The translations under genes were made by a program, and so were the position numbers. The notes beneath the pieces are model-generated. The model had not been told where the DNA came from. It saw only the letters and a list, made by a program, of their open reading frames with translations, and did not search any database. This document shows, piece by piece, positions 26,474 to 32,574 of a DNA stretch of 32,574 nucleotides (within the stretch, counting starts at the first letter, position 1; each line of letters starts with the position of its first letter). The stretch is taken from positions 1 through 32,574 of the forward strand of contig CANKYC010000003.1 of NCBI GenBank assembly GCA_947487845.1, given 5' to 3'. The stretch comes from Rickettsiales bacterium. GTDB taxonomy: Bacteria; Pseudomonadota; Alphaproteobacteria; Rickettsiales; UBA1997.

Positions 26474-28942
26474 GTGACCAGATCAAGAAAAAAATTAAAA
26501 AAAACCTTGGGCGCATTATTTGCGGTAGGCATTTTTGCGACTCTTATTTTAATCACTTTCGGATTTTTCTTATTTAAAAAATATAGCGAAAACCTGCCTG
26601 ATTACGAGCAGCTAAAAAATTACAACCCAATGATTACAACCCGTCTTTACGCGGCTGACGGCTCATTAATTAGTGAATTTTCTAAAGAAAAAAGAATTTT
26701 CGTTCCAATCGATACAATTCCAAAAGATTTAATTAACGCCTTTTTGGCGGCAGAAGATGCCAATTTCTACAAACATTCCGGCATTGATCCTTTGGCGATT
26801 TTTAGAACTTCGGTACAAAATTTCTTTTCGATAATGAAAGGCGATAGTTCAATGGGCGGCGCTTCGACAATCACCCAGCAAGTTGTAAAAAACTTTTTAT
26901 TAACCCGCGAAAGAACTTTTGAACGTAAAATTAAAGAAGCAATTTTGGCTTTTCGCATGTCGCAAACTTTTTCCAAAGACCGCATTTTGGAACTTTATTT
27001 AAACCAAATTTATTTAGGCTCTGGCGCTTACGGAGTTGCAGCTGCGGCGCAAGTTTACTTTAATAAATCAATTGATGATTTAACGACTGAAGAAGCAGCT
27101 TTACTTGCAACTTTGCCTAAAGCTCCTTCTAAACTTGATCCGCGTAAAAATATTGAAAAAGCCAAAGTGCGCCGCAATTGGGTAATTGAGCGCATGGTGG
27201 AAAATGGTTTTATCGATGAAAAAACTGGCGTTGAAGCTTCGGAAAAACCAATCTCGCTTAAAGTTAAAGACAGTGACGAAATTACTAAAGCCAACTTCTT
27301 TTCTGACTCAGTTAAAAAAGAATTAACTCAACTTTACGGTTCAGATTCAGTTTTTGAAAATGGCATTGTGGTTCGCACCACGCTTGATCCGCGCTTGCAA
27401 AAAATTGCTTCAAGAGCATTTGATGCCGGTATTGAAGAATATGACCAAAAACATGGTTATCGCGGCGCTTTAACTAAAATTGACGCAAATGGAAATTGGC
27501 AAGAAGAGTTGCAAAAATTTGATCCAAAAAAACTTTATAAAGAAACTTGGAGCAAAGCCATTGTGCTTTCTTTGTCGAAAGACATCGCCGCAATTGGCGT
27601 TGAAAATGGCGCTTTAGGTTCAATTGAATTTTCTTCGCTGAAATGGGCGCGTAAATATCGCAGTGTTAATTCGGTTGGTCCGGCTCCAAAAAAGATCGCC
27701 GATGTTTTGGCGGTTGGCGATGTTGTGTTAGTTGAAAAATCGGAGAAAGGCGAAAATTATTTCTTGCGCCAAGTTCCAGAAGTTAACGGCGCGCTTTTAG
27801 CAATGGATCCGCACACCGGCCGTGTTTTAGCAATGATGGGCGGCTACGTTGACACGCCAAACCAGTTTAACCGCGCCACGCAAGCGATGCGTCAACCCGG
27901 TTCAACCATGAAAACTTTTGGTTACATCGCCGCTCTTGAAAATGGCATGACTCCGGCGAGCGTGATTATGGATGAAGAAATTTCTCTAAATCAAGGTTTT
28001 GCGCTGCCGCCTTATCGCCCAAGCAACTATTCTGGACAATATTACGGACCAACAACTTTGCGTATTGGTCTTGAACAATCGCGCAACGTTACAACTGTAA
28101 GAATGGCGGATCAAGTTGGTTTGGATAAAGTTGTTGATGTGATAAAAAAATTCGGCGTTAGCGACAATCCACAAAAAATTTATTCCCTAGTTTTAGGTTC
28201 GACCGAAACAACAATGGTGCGCCTTGTTACTGCTTATTCTATGATGGTAAATGGTGGCAAAAAAATCTCGCCTTTGATGATTGAAAAAATTCAGGATCGC
28301 GACGGCAAAACAATTTATCGCCGCGACAAAAGAGAATGTAGATCTTGTTCAATTGCCAATCTCAATGATTATGTTTCCAAAGATGTCAGCGAATTGCCGG
28401 TGCCATTTTTAGATGAAAATAAAGAACAAGTTACTGATTCTGCAACCGCTTATCAAATCACCTCAATGCTGCAAGGCGTTGTTGAACGCGGAACGGCGGC
28501 ACGCGCCAAATCGGTTGGTAAAATTATCGGCGGTAAAACAGGTACGACAAATAATTCATACGATTCTTGGTTTATTGGCTTTTCACCAGATTTAGTAACC
28601 GCAGTTTACATTGGTTTTGACACGCCAAAAACTTTGGGCTCTGAAGAAACTGGCGCTTCGGTGGCGCTTCCTGTTTTCATCAACTTTATGAAAGAGGCTT
28701 TGAAAAATACTCCTTCAACTCCATTTCGCGTTCCTAACACGGTTAAATTTGTAAAGATTGATCGCACAAGTGGAAAATATCCAACACCATTAACGCCTAA
28801 AGAGCGGGTGTTTTTTGAAGCTTTTAAAATGGACGATACAATTTCCAGCGCCGATTCATCGGATAATGCCAGTGACGACGCCGAAGAAGATGATGGATTT
28901 GGCGACAAAACCTCAGATTCCGACCCGACGGGAATTTATTAA
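26474..28942 (+). CDS. mrcA: Class A penicillin-binding protein 1A (GTG start)
   Basis: Glycosyltransferase motifs EDANFYKHSGIDPLAI, GGASTITQQVVKNFLLTRERTFERKIKEAILA; transpeptidase motifs RQPGSTMKTF (SxxK), SRN, GGKTGTTNN (KTG). Confidence 0.95.
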   Translation: MTRSRKKLKKTLGALFAVGIFATLILITFGFFLFKKYSENLPDYEQLKNYNPMITTRLYAADGSLISEFSKEKRIFVPIDTIPKDLINAFLAAEDANFYKHSGIDPLAIFRTSVQNFFSIMKGDSSMGGASTITQQVVKNFLLTRERTFERKIKEAILAFRMSQTFSKDRILELYLNQIYLGSGAYGVAAAAQVYFNKSIDDLTTEEAALLATLPKAPSKLDPRKNIEKAKVRRNWVIERMVENGFIDEKTGVEASEKPISLKVKDSDEITKANFFSDSVKKELTQLYGSDSVFENGIVVRTTLDPRLQKIASRAFDAGIEEYDQKHGYRGALTKIDANGNWQEELQKFDPKKLYKETWSKAIVLSLSKDIAAIGVENGALGSIEFSSLKWARKYRSVNSVGPAPKKIADVLAVGDVVLVEKSEKGENYFLRQVPEVNGALLAMDPHTGRVLAMMGGYVDTPNQFNRATQAMRQPGSTMKTFGYIAALENGMTPASVIMDEEISLNQGFALPPYRPSNYSGQYYGPTTLRIGLEQSRNVTTVRMADQVGLDKVVDVIKKFGVSDNPQKIYSLVLGSTETTMVRLVTAYSMMVNGGKKISPLMIEKIQDRDGKTIYRRDKRECRSCSIANLNDYVSKDVSELPVPFLDENKEQVTDSATAYQITSMLQGVVERGTAARAKSVGKIIGGKTGTTNNSYDSWFIGFSPDLVTAVYIGFDTPKTLGSEETGASVALPVFINFMKEALKNTPSTPFRVPNTVKFVKIDRTSGKYPTPLTPKERVFFEAFKMDDTISSADSSDNASDDAEEDDGFGDKTSDSDPTGIY

Positions 28943-29028
28943 AATATTCCCGATATTATGAAAAATTTTACCAAAAAGACAAATGCTATAGAAGGGTTTA
29001 TTTTTGGGTTTGGTAAGGTTGATATGAT

Positions 29029-29131
29029 TTTGTCGAAGGGTGATTCTAAGAGCCCGTCCTAAGATCGAAGCCTTAAATCACCCTTCGACAAACTCAGGGT
29101 GACATCTATTGTGTCTTAAGGGATAATCACC
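29029..29131. mobile_element. MITE-like palindromic element, copy 3, inverted and 5'-altered
   Basis: Ends CTATTGTGTCTTAAGGGATAATCACC, the reverse complement of the copies 1/2 start; contains the TTGTCGAAGGGTGATT ... AATCACCCTTCGACAAACTCAGGGTGAC core. Confidence 0.7.
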
Positions 29132-29214
29132 GTTTTTTTAAAACAAAAAATCTATTGCAAGTTCATCAATTTACCAAATGAATTAATTCAACAAAACTTT
29201 ACCAGCATAAGCCT

Positions 29215-30138
29215 ATGAAACAAAGAAACGTAAGGATTTCCAAGATTCAGGATAAACAATTAGATTTTGGTCAAGTTATTAATATTTTAACAAGTTCGGT
29301 AAAAAAAACCGCTAAACCAAAATTCACTTTCATTGATTTGTTTGCTGGGATTGGTGGCTTTCATTTAGCTGCTTCGCAGAATGGCGGCAATTGTGTTATG
29401 GCTTGCGAAATAGACAAGGCGGCAAAACAAACTTATTTAGCCAACCATAAAGTAAAAAACTTTGTTGAAGATATAACGAAGATAAAAACAAAAGACATTC
29501 CAGATCACGATTTACTTTGCGCTGGTTTTCCTTGTCAGCCTTTCTCACAAGCGGGATTTAAAAAAGGTTTTGATGACATAAGAGGCACTTTATTTTTTTA
29601 CATTGCCGAAATTATCAGGGTTAAAAAGCCAAAAGCATTTTTTTTAGAAAATGTAAGACATCTCTTAAATCACGATGACGGCAGAACATTTGCCAAGATA
29701 AAGGAAGTCTTAGAAGAGCTTGGATATTCTTTTTCTTATAAGATAGTTAAAGCCTCTGATTTTGGACTTCCTCAACATCGTCCAAGGCTTTTTATGGTTG
29801 GGTTTAAAAACAAAAAAACTAAATTTGAATTTCCCGAAAAAATACCTTTAAAAGCGACGATGTCAGATATTTTTGGGGAACCTTGCAATAAAACTATTGG
29901 ATTCACCCTTAGAGTTGGTGGCAGGGGTTCTAAAATTGATGATAGGAGAAATTGGGATAGATATTTGGTTGGTGGCAAAGAATACAAGATTCAGTCGAAA
30001 GATGGCGTAAAAATGATGGGCTTTCCCTCTGATTTTAAATTTCCTGTTTCCGAAACGCAGGCAATGAAGCAACTAGGAAATAGCGTTGCCGTTCCAGCAA
30101 TCAGTAAAACAATTGAAGCAATCACAAAATACTTATGA
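29215..30138 (+). CDS. DNA (cytosine-5)-methyltransferase
   Basis: FIDLFAGIGGFHLA, CAGFPCQPFSQAGFKKGFDDIRGTLFF, FFLENVRHLLNHDDG, QLGNSVAVPAI. Confidence 0.95.
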   Translation: MKQRNVRISKIQDKQLDFGQVINILTSSVKKTAKPKFTFIDLFAGIGGFHLAASQNGGNCVMACEIDKAAKQTYLANHKVKNFVEDITKIKTKDIPDHDLLCAGFPCQPFSQAGFKKGFDDIRGTLFFYIAEIIRVKKPKAFFLENVRHLLNHDDGRTFAKIKEVLEELGYSFSYKIVKASDFGLPQHRPRLFMVGFKNKKTKFEFPEKIPLKATMSDIFGEPCNKTIGFTLRVGGRGSKIDDRRNWDRYLVGGKEYKIQSKDGVKMMGFPSDFKFPVSETQAMKQLGNSVAVPAISKTIEAITKYL

Positions 30139-30737
30139 GCGAAATTTTTGAGATTTTAAAGCTAGGCGATAAAGAGCTACATAATCTTTTTAAAGAAATT
30201 ATAAACAAAGCAACTTATACGAGTCCTAGTCAACTAATTAGCGATTGTTGGGCTGAATACGAAAAACAATCAGGGAACAAATCTGCTGACTCTTCTAAAA
30301 ATAAAAACGGGCAATTCCTAGAGTTATTGGTTCAATACATACTTTGCAAAAACGATATTTTACCTTTTTACAAACAAGCAAAAGTTGCCTTTGTTCCCAA
30401 TGTAAATTTTGACGCGCTGTTATACACGAAAGAAATTGGCTCGATAGTTTTAAGTATAAAAACCTCGTTAAGGGAAAGATATAAACAAGCCGATTTAGAA
30501 GCTATCGCACTAAAACAAGTTCACCGCAGATCAAAAACTTTTTTGCTTACGCTTTCTGACGAATATTTGAGCATAAACAAAAAAATAGAAAAAGGTGATG
30601 TAGCTGGCTTGGAAAAAGCCATAAATTGCCGCAATAGTGATTTTGATTTGTTTATAGAGGAGTTGAAAAAATACACTTTTATCGAGGCTGGAAGCGTTGA
30701 AATAGTTATTGGTAATTTACTAAAACAGAAAAAATAA
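30135..30737 (+). CDS. Probable cognate type II restriction endonuclease (200 aa)
   Basis: ATGA overlap with the methyltransferase; PD-(D/E)xK-like NVNFDALLYTKEIGSIVLSIKTSLRERYKQADLEA. Confidence 0.7.
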   Translation: MSEIFEILKLGDKELHNLFKEIINKATYTSPSQLISDCWAEYEKQSGNKSADSSKNKNGQFLELLVQYILCKNDILPFYKQAKVAFVPNVNFDALLYTKEIGSIVLSIKTSLRERYKQADLEAIALKQVHRRSKTFLLTLSDEYLSINKKIEKGDVAGLEKAINCRNSDFDLFIEELKKYTFIEAGSVEIVIGNLLKQKK

Positions 30738-30811
30738 GAATAATCAATCAACTCAATAAGAAGTCTCGAAGCCTTCGAATTTAAAAAGATTAAACTATTA
30801 AAAACTACCAA

Positions 30812-32574
30812 ATGACCGCCTTACAAAATCTATTAAAAACCCTTCGTCAAAATTCTTTAAGCCCGCGCGAACAAGGCACTTATTTTGAAGAATTGGCAAT
30901 TAAATATTTTCAAAACGAGCCTTTTTACCAACAGCTTTTTTCTTCGGTTCAAACTTATTCAAATTGGGCAGATGAGCAAAATTTAGCTGGACAAAAAATA
31001 GATCGGCGCGACGCAGGAATTGACTTGGTTGCCACAACTCACGGAACCAACGAATTTCACGCCATTCAATGCAAATTTTACGAAGAAACCTACCGCATTC
31101 AAAAATCTGACATCGACAGTTTTTTCACCGCTTCGGGCAAAAAACAATTCAGCCAAAGAATCATCGTTGCCACAACCAACAATTGGTCCGAGCATGCTGA
31201 AGATGCGCTACAAAATCAACAACCACCCGTCACCAAAATTGATCTAAACGATTTAGAAAATAGCCAAATTGATTGGTCAAAATACCAACCAAACCAGCAG
31301 CCGATTTTAAAGAAAAAGAAAGATCTGCGCGACCATCAAAAAGCTGCCCTAAAATCAGTTGAAGAAGGTTTGCGGGAAGCGGCTCGCGGCAAGTTAATCA
31401 TGGCTTGCGGCACTGGAAAAACTTTCACCTCTTTAAAAATTGCCGAAAAACTAGCGGGCAAAAACAAGCGAGTTTTGTTTTTAGTCCCTTCGCTTTCGCT
31501 ACTTTCTCAAACCCTAACCGAATGGACGCAAGAAAGCGCAACGCCCCTAAACAGCTTCGCCGTTTGTTCTGACTCCGACGTTGGCAAGAAACGAAAAAAT
31601 GAAGACGACATCGTCCAAACCTTCACTCACGAACTGCGCTACCCCGCAACCACCAACTCTGCGCGCCTAGCTTTTGAAATGCAAAAACGCCACGACTCGC
31701 ACCACATGAGCGTTGTATTTTCAACCTACCACTCAATTGAGGTAATTTCTAAAGCCCAAAAAAATCACGGCCTCGAAGATTTTGACCTAATCATTTGCGA
31801 CGAAGCGCACCGCACCACCGGACAAACTTTTGATGACAAAGACGAATCAAATTTTGTGCAAGTTCACGACGCTAATTTCATCAAATCAGCCAAGCGCCTT
31901 TACATGACGGCAACGCCGCGCATCTACGGCAATGAAGCCAAAGCCGTTGCTGAAAAAGATAAAATTGCTATTTGTTCAATGGATGACGAAGCGCTTTACG
32001 GCGAAACACTTTTCACCATCAATTTTTCTGAAGCCGTAAAACAAGGCTTACTGGTTGATTACAAAGTAATCGTCTTGGCCGTTGATTCTCAACATGTCAG
32101 CGACCGCCTTCAACATTTATTAAAAGACGAAAACAACGCGCTTAAAGTTGACGACGCCGCAAGAATCATTGGCTGTTGGAAAGCGCTTTCAAAACAAGAC
32201 ACGCAAGAAGATTTAACCGACGACCAAAACCCAATGCGCCGCGGGGTTGCTTTTTGCCAAGTGATTGAACCGCAAAACACCACTTCAAAAACCAATAAAG
32301 TCAGCTCCAAAAAAATCTCCAGCATGTTTTCGGCGGTTGTCGAAGAATATAAAAAGCAAGAAGCTGCCAGCGACCAACTCGCAACCAAACTAGTTTGCGA
32401 AGCCGCGCACGTTGACGGCTCAATGAATGCCAGCCAAAAAGAAGAAAAACTAAATTGGTTAAAAGAAGAAGCCCCACAAAACACCTGCCGCATTTTAAGC
32501 AACGTGCGCTGCCTTTCTGAAGGTGTTGACGTGCCAGCTTTGGACGCAGTTTTGTTTTTAACCCCAAGAAATTC
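30812..32574 (+). CDS. Mrr-like nuclease plus SF2 DEAH helicase (type ISP-like restriction enzyme), truncated by window end
   Basis: Manual translation from ATG 30812 gives MTALQNLLKTLRQNSLSPREQGTYFEELAIKYF... with DAGIDLVATTHGTNEFHAIQCKFY (Mrr-like), ACGTGKT (Walker A), ICDEAH (DEAH) and MTATP; open to the window end. Absent from the supplied ORF track. Confidence 0.85.
   Translation, partial: MTALQNLLKTLRQNSLSPREQGTYFEELAIKYFQNEPFYQQLFSSVQTYSNWADEQNLAGQKIDRRDAGIDLVATTHGTNEFHAIQCKFYEETYRIQKSDIDSFFTASGKKQFSQRIIVATTNNWSEHAEDALQNQQPPVTKIDLNDLENSQIDWSKYQPNQQPILKKKKDLRDHQKAALKSVEEGLREAARGKLIMACGTGKTFTSLKIAEKLAGKNKRVLFLVPSLSLLSQTLTEWTQESATPLNSFAVCSDSDVGKKRKNEDDIVQTFTHELRYPATTNSARLAFEMQKRHDSHHMSVVFSTYHSIEVISKAQKNHGLEDFDLIICDEAHRTTGQTFDDKDESNFVQVHDANFIKSAKRLYMTATPRIYGNEAKAVAEKDKIAICSMDDEALYGETLFTINFSEAVKQGLLVDYKVIVLAVDSQHVSDRLQHLLKDENNALKVDDAARIIGCWKALSKQDTQEDLTDDQNPMRRGVAFCQVIEPQNTTSKTNKVSSKKISSMFSAVVEEYKKQEAASDQLATKLVCEAAHVDGSMNASQKEEKLNWLKEEAPQNTCRILSNVRCLSEGVDVPALDAVLFLTPRN

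Noticed and set aside
32110-32567. Minus-strand ORFs at the window end
   Set aside because: Antisense to the long open helicase frame starting at 30812, which has clear Walker A and DEAH motifs.

Overview
AT-rich 32.6 kb bacterial window, most consistent with an alphaproteobacterium, possibly Rickettsiales-like; taxonomy is inferred from gene content only. Housekeeping genes: secB, pntAA, a large NAD-glutamate dehydrogenase, infC, yraN, rsmI, an LppC-like lipoprotein, tsaD, dnaB, a RegA/RegB-type pair, glmS, an AMIN-domain amidase, a class A PBP, and tRNA-Ser(GCT) and tRNA-Leu(GAG). Two accessory regions stand out. (1) At 0.3-3.9 kb there is a candidate retron on the minus strand. It has a promoter-like site, a ~440-nt highly structured non-coding leader, an XRE-HTH gene, and a reverse transcriptase with retron hallmarks (NAKFH, LPTGSPVS, WVDD, ITG). 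An intact IS1595-type element (23-bp perfect IRs, 8-bp TSD GTAAGCGA) carrying a membrane-protein passenger gene sits just upstream of the promoter. (2) At 29.2-32.6 kb there is a restriction island: a C5 methyltransferase overlapping a probable type II endonuclease, then an Mrr-like nuclease/DEAH helicase ORF that runs off the window and is absent from the ORF track. Other notable items are MITE-like repeats with termini resembling the IS1595 element, a covarying palindromic repeat family, a RegB-like kinase with no ATPase domain, a tandem YceI protein, and an orphan P-loop gene flanked by 18-bp direct repeats. No database search or folding program was run.
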